DNA of 29,491 nt from DASUMF01 sp040510575. Lineage in GTDB: Bacteria > Actinomycetota > Acidimicrobiia > IMCC26256 > DASPTH01. Under the pieces are notes generated by a model that made no database searches, was not told where the DNA came from, and worked only from the letters and a program-made list of their open reading frames with translations. Within the stretch, counting starts at the first letter, position 1, and every line of letters starts with the position of its first letter. The translations under genes and the position numbers were made by a program. Shown here piece by piece: positions 6,768-13,997 of this stretch. Location of the stretch: positions 1 to 29,491 of the forward strand of contig JBEVIU010000125.1 in assembly GCA_040510575.1 (NCBI GenBank). The letters run 5' to 3'.

Positions 6768-7586
6768 GTGAGCGTGCCCCGCGACGTGCTCGCGACGCCG
6801 ATCGAGGCGAGCAAGCTGGCGCGGCTCGGCATGGATCACGGTCGGGTCGTGTTGCGCGCCGCGTTCTTCCGACAGTTCGGCGCCGTGTATGGCGCCGACG
6901 CCGCGGCGGAGTGCCCACTTCACCTGCACGACGCACCACAGCTCGACTGCAGCTGCGGCTTCCACGCCACCACTGACGACGATCACCTTGCTCGCCTCGG
7001 GGTCGACGAACCCGATGTGGCCCTCCTCCGCGTCGAGCTCGCGGGGCACGTCATCGAGCACGAGCGCGGCTTCCGGGCCAGCCACCAGCGCACCCGCGAG
7101 GTGCAGGTCCACGGGACGTGCGTGCGGTGCGGCAATCCCGCCGAGGTGCTGCATCGACGCCGGTTCGGCGCGCTCGTCCCCTCGTGTCGCCGCTGCACCC
7201 GGCATCCCATGGCGCTCCCCGAAGCCGAGGCATCGCTGGGTGTCCCCGTGCGGTTCCTCGATCGGTCGTCTCCACGTTCGTCACTCGGCCGGCGGTTCGC
7301 GTTCGTCGCGCTCCAGATGCTGGTACCCCTCGTGGGGCTCGTGTCGGCGGCAGCATTGGCGGTCGCCTGGTCATCGGCGATCCCGCTCATGGCGGTCCAG
7401 CTCGGGCTGCTGACCTGGCTCGTGGCCACGCCGTGGTCGTTCCCACGCCTCGCCCGCGCGCTCGGCCTGCGCGACGGCGAGCCCACACGGTTGGAACACC
7501 GGTGGGGTCGCGCCGTGACCGCGGTCGTCGTCCTCTGCGATTTCACCGTCGCCGTCCTGGCGCTGTCGCGCTTTCGCGCCTACTGA
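6768..7586 (+). CDS. Cys-rich (zinc-ribbon) membrane protein, unknown function
   Basis: 272 residues from a GTG start four bases after the small Pro/Glu-rich gene. The N-terminal half is soluble. It has a first cluster of Cys and His (Cys49, His52, His54, Cys61, Cys63) and a zinc-ribbon-like pair CVRC (118-121) and CRRC (140-143). The C-terminal third has two or three membrane segments, about residues 176-198, 201-221 and 247-266, and ends in a short basic tail. I do not recognise a named family. The arrangement suggests a membrane-anchored metal-binding or regulatory protein with its zinc domain in the cytoplasm; this is inference. It is followed after 46 bp by a DUF2231 membrane protein on the same strand. 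Confidence 0.8.
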   Translation: MSVPRDVLATPIEASKLARLGMDHGRVVLRAAFFRQFGAVYGADAAAECPLHLHDAPQLDCSCGFHATTDDDHLARLGVDEPDVALLRVELAGHVIEHERGFRASHQRTREVQVHGTCVRCGNPAEVLHRRRFGALVPSCRRCTRHPMALPEAEASLGVPVRFLDRSSPRSSLGRRFAFVALQMLVPLVGLVSAAALAVAWSSAIPLMAVQLGLLTWLVATPWSFPRLARALGLRDGEPTRLEHRWGRAVTAVVVLCDFTVAVLALSRFRAY

Positions 7587-7632
7587 CGTCGCGCCAGGTT
7601 TCCATCCTCCGGCGAACGGGCACTCCACCGCG

Positions 7633-8172
7633 ATGAAGACACCCGACTGGGCCCGTGGAACGATCGACCGCGTGGCGGGCGCGTCGGGACTCGACGACAT
7701 CGCAGCAGCCGCGCAAGGGGTGAACCGGCGCGTGATCGGTGACGGCGCGGCAGCCGACTTCCTCCGTGGCACCTGGCTCGGGCACCCTCTGCACCCAGTG
7801 CTCACCGATCTCCCGATCGGCTTCTGGACGTCGGCCATGGTGCTCGACGTCGTCGGTGGGCGCAGTGCTGCGGCCGCGGCTCGCAGCATGGTGGGCTGGG
7901 GTGTCGTGTCCGCGTTGCCGACCGCTGCGGCGGGCGCGGTCGACTGGCGCGACACGCGCGACGGTGATCGCCGCATCGGCCTCGTACACGCGGCGTTGAA
8001 CGTGACCGCGCTCGGGTGCTACGTGGCGTCGTGGTTCGTACGCCGGCACCACCGGGGTCGTGGCATCCTGCTCGGCTTCGCGGGCGGGACCTTGGCGACT
8101 GCGGCCGCGTACTTCGGCGGTGAGCTCGTGTTCCCGAGCGATCCGCCCACCCAAGAACGTGACGTCACGTGA
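7633..8172 (+). CDS. DUF2231 family membrane protein
   Basis: 179 residues. The diagnostic segment GHPLHPVLTDLPIGFWTSAMVLD lies at about residues 50-72, after a soluble N-terminal stretch (VNRRVIGDGAAADFLRGTWL). Three to four transmembrane helices follow (about 58-77, 85-103, 117-136, 143-161). DUF2231 proteins are small integral membrane proteins, often found near Rieske, haem or stress-related genes; no reaction is established. Conserved His residues in GHPLHP could bind a metal or haem. The C-terminus ends RDVT within a 14-bp palindrome (8157-8170). It is convergent with the aldo/keto reductase gene. Confidence 0.9.
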   Translation: MKTPDWARGTIDRVAGASGLDDIAAAAQGVNRRVIGDGAAADFLRGTWLGHPLHPVLTDLPIGFWTSAMVLDVVGGRSAAAAARSMVGWGVVSALPTAAAGAVDWRDTRDGDRRIGLVHAALNVTALGCYVASWFVRRHHRGRGILLGFAGGTLATAAAYFGGELVFPSDPPTQERDVT

Positions 8173-8185
8173 CGATCACCCCGCT

Positions 8186-8214
8186 GGCGAAGTGACACCG
8201 GTTCGCGATTCGCC
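8186..8214. terminator. Weak hairpin between convergent genes (possible terminator)
   Basis: GGCGAA (8186-8191) can pair with TTCGCC (8209-8214), or GCGAA with TTCGC at 8202-8206, in the 45-bp gap between DUF2231 and the aldo/keto reductase. There is no T-tract. Position is the main support. Confidence 0.25.
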
Positions 8215-8217
8215 GAT

Positions 8218-9207
8218 CTACCAGGCGTAGGCCTCGGGCGCGCGCCCTCCGGGACCCGGGAAGATCGCGTCGAGCTCCGCGAGCACGTCGTCGGAGAGCT
8301 CCACGTCGAGTGCTCCCATCGCGGTGTCGACCTGCTCGACCGTGCGCGGTCCGATGATCGGCGCCGTCACCACCGGGTTGTGCAGGAGCCACGCGAGCGC
8401 GACATCGGCCGGCGGCGCACCGATCTCCGCGCACAGCTTCTCCCACGCTTCGAGCTGGGTGCGCTTCGCCTCGATCTGCGTGTGCATGCGCTCGTTGCCA
8501 CGCCGCCCACCCGCGGCGCGGTCAGCGAGCACCCCGCCGAGCAAGCCGCCTCCGAGGGGGCTCCAGGGGATGACGCCGAGGCCGTAGTCCTCGCACGCGG
8601 GGAGCACTTCGAGCTCGATCATGCGCGCGTTCAGGTTGTAGAGGCTCTGTTCCGACACGAGCCCGAGCGTGTTGCGCCGCGCCGCCGCTTCGTTCGCCTT
8701 CACGAGGTGCCAACCGGCGAAGTTGCTGCTGCCGACGTAGAGCACCTTGCCCTGCTGCACGAGGAGATCCATGGCTTGCCAGATCTCGTCCCACGGAGTG
8801 TCGCGGTCGACATGGTGCATCTGGTACAGGTCGATGTGATCGGTCTGCATGCGACGCAGGCTGTCTTCACAGGCTTGCCGGATGTGCAGCGCCGAGAGCT
8901 TGCCCTCGTTCGGCCACTGGCTCCGCGTGTTGTACACCTTCGTCGCGATCACCGACTTCTCTCGGCGGCCGTCGCCCTGCGCGAACCAGCGTCCCACGAT
9001 CGACTCGGTGAGCCCGCGGCCGTCGCCGTACACGTTGGCCGTGTCGAAGAAGTTGATGCCGAGCTCCAGGCCGCGGTCCATGATGCGGAACGCCTCGTCT
9101 TCATCGGTCTGGAAGCCACCGCCCTGGGCCGGCATCCCGAAGTTCATCGTGCCGAGGCAGAGCGGGCTGACGCGAAGGCCGGTACGTCCGAGAAATCTGT
9201 AGTCCAT
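8218..9207 (-). CDS. Aldo/keto reductase
   Basis: 329-residue TIM-barrel NADPH-dependent oxidoreductase. It starts MDYRFLGRTGLRVSPLCLGTM, the typical opening of the YhdN/YajO-like AKR group. The catalytic tetrad is visible: Asp55 and Tyr60 in FFDTANVYGDG, Lys90 in ATKVYN and His131 in YQMHHVD. The C-terminal cofactor segment includes VTAPIIGPRTVEQVD. Length is normal. The substrate (aldehyde, ketone or sugar) cannot be told. It lies 57 bp downstream of ilvA on the same strand but has its own TAGTGT box six bases before the ATG, so it may be separately transcribed without a leader. Confidence 0.95.
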   Translation of the reverse strand: MDYRFLGRTGLRVSPLCLGTMNFGMPAQGGGFQTDEDEAFRIMDRGLELGINFFDTANVYGDGRGLTESIVGRWFAQGDGRREKSVIATKVYNTRSQWPNEGKLSALHIRQACEDSLRRMQTDHIDLYQMHHVDRDTPWDEIWQAMDLLVQQGKVLYVGSSNFAGWHLVKANEAAARRNTLGLVSEQSLYNLNARMIELEVLPACEDYGLGVIPWSPLGGGLLGGVLADRAAGGRRGNERMHTQIEAKRTQLEAWEKLCAEIGAPPADVALAWLLHNPVVTAPIIGPRTVEQVDTAMGALDVELSDDVLAELDAIFPGPGGRAPEAYAW

Positions 9208-9213
9208 TCGCCG

Positions 9214-9219
9214 ACACTA
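9214..9219 (-). promoter_or_regulatory. -10 box of the aldo/keto reductase gene, leaderless type
   Basis: TAGTGT on the minus strand is followed by six bases and the ATG. A poor TTGGTC sits 15 bases upstream of the box. No Shine-Dalgarno precedes the ATG. Confidence 0.4.
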
Positions 9220-9264
9220 TGTTGCGCTGCGACAGACCAACGGCCTCACGCCGGATCGCGCCGG

Positions 9265-10548
9265 TCAGAGCTCGTGCTGTTCGGCGGGAAATCCCGCTGC
9301 ACGCATCGCGTCGAACACCCGCGCGGCATGTGCCGCGTCGACCGTCTCCAACACGAAGCTCACACGGGCGCGCTGCAATGCGATGTCGCTCGTGAGGCGC
9401 CCGTGCTCGACCTCCACCACGTTCGCGCCGGCACCCGCGATCACCGCAGCGATCTCAGCCAGGCGACCGGGCGTGTCGTCGATGTCGACGAGGATGCGAA
9501 CGAGTCGACCCTGGCGTCCGAGGCCGCGCAGGATCACCGACGCGAGGACGCGCGGCTCGATGTTGCCACCGGACACCACGAGCACCACGGTGCGGCCGGC
9601 GAACCGCTCCGGTGAATCCAACATGGCTGCGAGCGGCGCGGCGCCCGCGCCTTCGGTCACGGTCTTCTCGAGCTCGAGGAGATACGTGATCGATTCCTCG
9701 ATCCTCGCTTCGCTCACCGTGACGAGATCGTCCACCAGCGCGCGCACGATCGGTCCGGTGAGCGTCCCCGCCGCGGCCACCGCGATGCCGTCGGCGATCG
9801 TGGCTTCTCCGACGAGCCCAGGCGCGCGGTCGCCGTGGAAGCCGCGGACCATTGCGGGATAGCCCTGGGTCTGGACGCCCATCAGCTCGATCGCGCGATC
9901 GTCAGCGCTGCGTCGGCTCGCATCGCCGCGCACCGCGACGGCGATTCCCGCGAGCAGTCCCCCGCCACCGACCGGAGCGACGATGACGTCGACGTCGGGC
10001 ACCGCCGCGAGGATCTCGAGACCGATCGTGCCTTGTCCCGCGATCACGAGGGGATCGTCGTACGGATGCACGAACACCAACTGATCGACGGCGCCGAGCT
10101 CGAGCGCAACCGCCGTTGCGGCGGCGACGTCGACGCCGCGCACCACGACGGAGGCGCCCAGCTCCCGAGTGCGGGCGATCTTGGTGAACGGCGTGCGCTC
10201 GGGCACCACGATCGTCGCAGGGATCCCCAGCGCACGCGCGTGGTAGGCGACGCCTTGCGCGTGGTTGCCGGCCGATGCGGCGATCACTCCGCGGGCGCGC
10301 TCGGCCGACGAGAGGGCGAGCAGCCGGTTGCGTGCACCGCGGTCCTTGAACGAACCGGTGCGCTGGAACGTCTCCAGCTTCACGTACACGTTCGCACCGG
10401 TGAGCTCCGACAGCGCAGGCGACGCCGCGCACGGCGTGTCGACCACGTGGCCGGCGAGCGCGTGCGCGGCGGACTGCACCATGTCGAACGTCACGCGCTG
10501 GGTCGTCACGGGCACGGCAATCGCGGGGAGCGGATCGGGGCCGGGCAC
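9265..10548 (-). CDS. ilvA: Threonine ammonia-lyase (threonine dehydratase) with one C-terminal ACT domain
   Basis: 427 residues, fold type II PLP enzyme converting L-threonine to 2-oxobutanoate and ammonia. Lys68 in TGSFKDRGARN is the Schiff-base lysine; ASAGNHAQGVAY binds the substrate carboxylate, VGGGGLLAG holds the PLP phosphate, and SGGN contributes the Ser near the pyridine nitrogen. A single ACT domain occupies about residues 345-420 (LVRILVDIDDTPGRLAEIAAVI), as in the short biosynthetic or catabolic form. Start GTG at 10546-10548 has a TAGAGT box six bases ahead and no Shine-Dalgarno. No other ilv gene is nearby, so isoleucine biosynthesis versus threonine or serine catabolism is undecided. 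Confidence 0.93.
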   Translation of the reverse strand: MPGPDPLPAIAVPVTTQRVTFDMVQSAAHALAGHVVDTPCAASPALSELTGANVYVKLETFQRTGSFKDRGARNRLLALSSAERARGVIAASAGNHAQGVAYHARALGIPATIVVPERTPFTKIARTRELGASVVVRGVDVAAATAVALELGAVDQLVFVHPYDDPLVIAGQGTIGLEILAAVPDVDVIVAPVGGGGLLAGIAVAVRGDASRRSADDRAIELMGVQTQGYPAMVRGFHGDRAPGLVGEATIADGIAVAAAGTLTGPIVRALVDDLVTVSEARIEESITYLLELEKTVTEGAGAAPLAAMLDSPERFAGRTVVLVVSGGNIEPRVLASVILRGLGRQGRLVRILVDIDDTPGRLAEIAAVIAGAGANVVEVEHGRLTSDIALQRARVSFVLETVDAAHAARVFDAMRAAGFPAEQHEL

Positions 10549-10554
10549 GCCCGG

Positions 10555-10560
10555 ACTCTA
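10555..10560 (-). promoter_or_regulatory. -10 box of ilvA, leaderless type
   Basis: TAGAGT on the minus strand with exactly six bases to the GTG start. It lies directly after the hairpin that ends the NuoF-like gene, which supports a new transcript starting here. Confidence 0.45.
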
Positions 10561-10578
10561 CGAGGGCCGGCTCCCCAA

Positions 10579-10603
10579 CCGGCGCGAGATCATCTCGCGC
10601 CGG
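10579..10603 (-). terminator. Perfect 25-bp palindrome spanning the stop codon of the NuoF-like gene
   Basis: CCGGCGCGAGAT (10579-10590) and ATCTCGCGCCGG (10592-10603) are exact reverse complements around one base. The TGA stop of the NuoF-like gene is at the centre. In RNA this gives a very stable GC stem, with no U-tract after it, as is common for actinobacterial terminators or 3'-end-protecting stems. It separates the NuoF-like gene from the ilvA promoter. Confidence 0.6.
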
Positions 10604-12332
10604 ATGCCGGGTCCTCCGGATCGGTGTGCGGATCCGGCCACTCTCCACCCCCGTCCTCGTTGCCCGGCCCGACGTTCTGCTGCTCGATCACGACCGTGCC
10701 CTCGTCGGTCTCGATGGGCGCGCTCGAGTAGAGACGAGCTTCCGGGTCGTCGGCCACCTCACTCGGGTCGACGCGGTTGTGAATCGTTGGCGGCGACACG
10801 TGGTGCGGGACCGGCGCGGGCGGTGTCGCCGCCGGTTCCGGAGACGTCGGTTCCTCGACCGCGTCCGCGGCGACGCGCACGGCCGCGGGGCTCGAGGAGG
10901 CGAGGCGCTCAGCGGGCGAAGCGCCGCTGTCGACGGCGTCGAAGGTCCAGTCCGGCTGCTTCGCCGCTTCCCGTTCGTCGAGTTGGGCGACGCCGTCGGC
11001 GAGATCGACGATGGGCGCGATCACGTACACCGGAGCGCCCAAACGCTCCCGGTGCGCGTGGGCAGCGACATCGGGGAACTGCTCGGTGATGCTGGTGATC
11101 ACTCGTTGCTGCTGGCTGGCCAATGAGCAGCGCGCGCTGTCCGCAACCGTCGCGATGCGATCGGCGATGCGGTCGAGATCGCGCTCGGACGCGTCGGAGC
11201 GACGCACGTGGTCGAGCAGCTCGGACAAGGCAACGCCATCCTGCTTGCACGGTGTGCACTGGCCACACGACTCCACCGCGAGGAACCGCGACACGCCGGC
11301 GGCGACGGCCGCGAGGTCCGTGTCGTCGTCGAACGCGATGAAACCGGCCGCGCCGAGGCCACTGCCGATGCTGTCCATCCCCTCGTGGCTCACCGGTACG
11401 TCGAAGCGCGACGCCGGCACCAGCGGGTTGGCGACCCCCGACATCGCGGCGACCAGGCGACGTCCCGGGCGGGCGCCGCCGCCGATCCGATCGAGCACGT
11501 CTGCGAGCGGTGTGCCCATCGCAACCTCGGCGACACCGGCATGGTCGGTTGCGCCGCTGACGGTGCAGACGACGGTCCCCGGGGAGGCGTCGGTGCCGAC
11601 CTGGCGGAACCACTCGGGTCCGAAGGCGAGGATCCCAGGCACGTTCGCGAACGTCTCGACGTTGCTCACGAGCGTCGGCGGCGCGCCGGTGCCGTCGGCC
11701 ATCACCTCTCGTGCCGGTTCGGGCGAGCCGCTCGGCCCGACTTCGTCGAGCCCGTGGCGATATGGCGGCGCGACACGCGGGAACGGCGGGCGTCCTTCGA
11801 GCGCCTCGAGCAGCCCGGTCTCCTCGCCGTACAGGTACTCCTGCGGGCCGCCGAAGGTGAGGAGCTCGATCCCCCGTGCTTCGGCCGTCTCCCGCCACAC
11901 GTCGAGCGCGTCCTCGAGCACTGCGAGCTCCCGCACGAACGACGCCTTCAACGCGAACACGATGCGGTCGGCGCCCAGTGTGCGCGCGGCGATCAACGCG
12001 CCCTCGACGACCGCGTGTGGGTTGGCGCGGAGGATCGCCCGGTCCTTGAACGATCCCGGTTCGCCTTCCGCCGCGTTCACGACGACGGTCGCGGGTGCGA
12101 TCGGGCCCTCGTGCGAGAGCACGGCTTCCCACTTCCGCGCTGTCGGGAAGCCGGCGCCGCCGCGACCGCGCAGCCCGGCTGCGCCAAGATGCTCGATGAC
12201 GCCGGCCGTTCCGAGCTTGTCCGCCGCGTCCAGGCCGCGGCCACCCACCCCGGCCGACTCGTACCGTTCGCGCGACAAGCGGGGTTCGTCCGGCAACACC
12301 CGCGGCGAGAATGTCGTGTTCGCTCCAATCAT
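10590..12332 (-). CDS. Orphan NuoF-like NADH:acceptor oxidoreductase subunit (FMN, 4Fe-4S) with disordered tail
   Basis: 580 residues. Residues 40-345 match the NuoF/HoxF/FdhB flavoprotein core: glycine-rich FMN/NADH loop RGRGGAGFPTARKW (55-68), EGEPGSFKDR (90-98), GEETGLLEALEG (169-180) and the SLBB-like region around residues 250-310. The 4Fe-4S motif is SCGQCTPC (Cys356, 359, 362) plus Cys402 in ARCSL. The remaining 130 residues or so are Pro/Ala/Glu-rich and probably disordered. No nuoE, nuoG, hydrogenase or formate dehydrogenase gene is in the window. Start ATG at 12330-12332 is chosen because homology begins just after; the frame is open up to 12434. It probably oxidises NADH for an unknown partner. 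Confidence 0.88.
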   Translation of the reverse strand: MIGANTTFSPRVLPDEPRLSRERYESAGVGGRGLDAADKLGTAGVIEHLGAAGLRGRGGAGFPTARKWEAVLSHEGPIAPATVVVNAAEGEPGSFKDRAILRANPHAVVEGALIAARTLGADRIVFALKASFVRELAVLEDALDVWRETAEARGIELLTFGGPQEYLYGEETGLLEALEGRPPFPRVAPPYRHGLDEVGPSGSPEPAREVMADGTGAPPTLVSNVETFANVPGILAFGPEWFRQVGTDASPGTVVCTVSGATDHAGVAEVAMGTPLADVLDRIGGGARPGRRLVAAMSGVANPLVPASRFDVPVSHEGMDSIGSGLGAAGFIAFDDDTDLAAVAAGVSRFLAVESCGQCTPCKQDGVALSELLDHVRRSDASERDLDRIADRIATVADSARCSLASQQQRVITSITEQFPDVAAHAHRERLGAPVYVIAPIVDLADGVAQLDEREAAKQPDWTFDAVDSGASPAERLASSSPAAVRVAADAVEEPTSPEPAATPPAPVPHHVSPPTIHNRVDPSEVADDPEARLYSSAPIETDEGTVVIEQQNVGPGNEDGGGEWPDPHTDPEDPASGAR

Positions 12333-12382
12333 GTCCCGGTTGTTACCCGGGTGGGCGCCGAGCGATGCGCAGCATGCGGAAT

Positions 12383-12430
12383 GGTCGACGGAGGTCCGTT
12401 CGGATCGCCCGCTCATCGCGACCGTCGACC
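12383..12430. repeat. 9-bp inverted repeat upstream of the NuoF-like gene
   Basis: GGTCGACGG (12383-12391) and CCGTCGACC (12422-12430) are exact reverse complements separated by 30 bases, in the 176-bp gap between zwf and the NuoF-like gene. It may be an operator or a leader hairpin. Apart from this I see no gene or clear promoter in 12333-12508. Confidence 0.35.
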
Positions 12431-12508
12431 TCACCGACGACCACGGCTGCCCGCGGTGCGCTCGTGTCGATCCACCCGCGCTGACGTGGTCGCTCGACGG
12501 AACGATCC

Positions 12509-13924
12509 TCAGGTCGGGAGCCAGGGGTCGCGCCAGCCTCCCGACCGCGCGACCAGATGGGACGCCGCGTCCGGGCCCCAGCTGCCCTGCGCGTAGGACT
12601 GCACCGGGGGCGGCGCGTCGATCAGCGGTTGCAGGATGCGCCAGGTCTGCTCGACCGCGTCCTCGCGTGTGAACTGCGTGCGGTCACCGTGCATCGCTCC
12701 GTAGAGGAGCACTTCGTACGGTGTCGGCCCCTCGCCGCCTTCGCTGGCGAGGTCCATGTCGAGGTGCACGTCGCGCAAGGCCATCTCGCCCGGCGCCTTC
12801 GCTTCGAGCTGGATGCGAGCCCCGGGCATCGGGCCGATGCGGAGCACGAGCTGGTTCGGACCGGGCCGGCGCTGGTGATCAGCGGCAAATCCGAGGCGCG
12901 GCGGGTGCTCGAACACGATGCGGACCTCGGTGACCGTGACCGGCATCGTCTTGCCGGCGCGGATGTAGAACGGCACATCGGCCCAGCGCCAGTTGTCGAT
13001 GTGGAGCTGCATCGCGACGAACGTCTCGGTCTGCGAACCGGGAGCGACGCCGGGCACGTCGAGGTAGCCGTCATACTGACCGCGCACGACGTGCGTCACG
13101 TCGATGTCGGGCATGGCGATGAACACGTCTCGTTTGCGGTCGGTGATCGAGTCGATCGAGTGCCCAGTGGGCGGTTCCATGGCGACCATGCTCAACACCT
13201 GCATGAGGTGGTTCTGCACCACGTCGCGCATGGCGCCGACGCGGTCGTAGAACGAGCCGCGATCCGACACGTCGAAGTCCTCGGCCATGGTGATCTGCAC
13301 CGACGAGATGAACTGCCGGTTCCAGATCGGTTCGAGCATCGTGTTGGCGAAGCGCAGGAACATCACGTCGGCCACCGACAGCTTCCCGAGGAAGTGATCG
13401 ATCCGATACAGCTGCGGCTCCTCGATGTACGCGTGGAGTTGCTCGTTGAGCTCCTGGGCCGACGCGAGATCGTGACCGAACGGCTTCTCCACCACGACTC
13501 GCGCGCCGGGGGTGAGCCCGGCGTCGTGCAGTCCACGCACGACCCGGTCGAACAACGACGGCGGGATCTCGAGGTAGAACACCACGGTCTGCGCGGTACC
13601 GAGCTTCTTGGCGAGGCGCTCGTAGGTGTCGGCGTCGTCGAAATCGCCTTGCACGTAGCTGAGGCGCGCGACGAACCGGTCGAACACGTCCTGTTCGAAC
13701 GGAGCGTCGCCCAACGATGCGCGCGCGTGCTCGCGCAGATCGTCGTCGGACCACGCGTCGACCGCGACCCCGATCACCGGGCAATCGAGCAGCTTCCGAC
13801 GTTCGAGCAGGTACAACGACTTGAACGTCATCTTCTTTGCGAGGTCGCCTGTGATGCCGAACACGACCAGCGCGTCGGCAGGAACGTGATCGGGATCAGA
13901 CGAGGTCGGTGCGTTCGCGGCCAT
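12509..13924 (-). CDS. zwf: Glucose-6-phosphate 1-dehydrogenase
   Basis: 471 residues, oxidising glucose 6-phosphate to 6-phosphogluconolactone with NAD(P)+. The nucleotide-binding loop is GITGDLAKK (23-31) where most family members have GASGDLAKRK. EKPFG with Lys148 and the active-site segment RIDHFLGK (174-181, catalytic His177) are present; the usual DHYLGK carries Phe for Tyr. C-terminal substrate segments include VPFYIRAGK and YGAMHGDRTQFTREDAVEQTWRI split by normal spacing. It is slightly shorter than the typical 490-510 residues. The ATG at 13922-13924 is preferred over the adjacent TTG, with TAACGT six bases ahead. No gnd, pgl, tal or opcA is adjacent, so this may be a second copy. 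Divergent from the MFS gene. Confidence 0.95.
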   Translation of the reverse strand: MAANAPTSSDPDHVPADALVVFGITGDLAKKMTFKSLYLLERRKLLDCPVIGVAVDAWSDDDLREHARASLGDAPFEQDVFDRFVARLSYVQGDFDDADTYERLAKKLGTAQTVVFYLEIPPSLFDRVVRGLHDAGLTPGARVVVEKPFGHDLASAQELNEQLHAYIEEPQLYRIDHFLGKLSVADVMFLRFANTMLEPIWNRQFISSVQITMAEDFDVSDRGSFYDRVGAMRDVVQNHLMQVLSMVAMEPPTGHSIDSITDRKRDVFIAMPDIDVTHVVRGQYDGYLDVPGVAPGSQTETFVAMQLHIDNWRWADVPFYIRAGKTMPVTVTEVRIVFEHPPRLGFAADHQRRPGPNQLVLRIGPMPGARIQLEAKAPGEMALRDVHLDMDLASEGGEGPTPYEVLLYGAMHGDRTQFTREDAVEQTWRILQPLIDAPPPVQSYAQGSWGPDAASHLVARSGGWRDPWLPT

Positions 13925-13930
13925 CAACGG

Positions 13931-13936
13931 ACGTTA
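13931..13936 (-). promoter_or_regulatory. -10 box of zwf, leaderless type
   Basis: TAACGT on the minus strand, six bases before the zwf ATG. There is no Shine-Dalgarno upstream of the ATG and no recognisable -35. Confidence 0.4.
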
Positions 13937-13997
13937 CCGCCGGGTGTCGCGCGGTGTGCGAGGATCCCGTGGTGACACGCAGGGAGGGGAGCCGGGA

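Noticed and set aside
8157..8170. 14-bp perfect palindrome ACGTGACGTCACGT at the end of the DUF2231 gene
   Set aside because: One or two palindromes of this size are expected by chance in a window this long, and no promoter is nearby.
8380..9615. A 411-codon plus-strand frame across the aldo/keto reductase and ilvA
   Set aside because: It crosses two genes with complete catalytic motifs on the other strand.
12333..12434. N-terminal extension of the NuoF-like protein to 12434
   Set aside because: The extra 34 residues have no NuoF similarity and contain the inverted repeat; no start signal at 12434. Not fully excluded.
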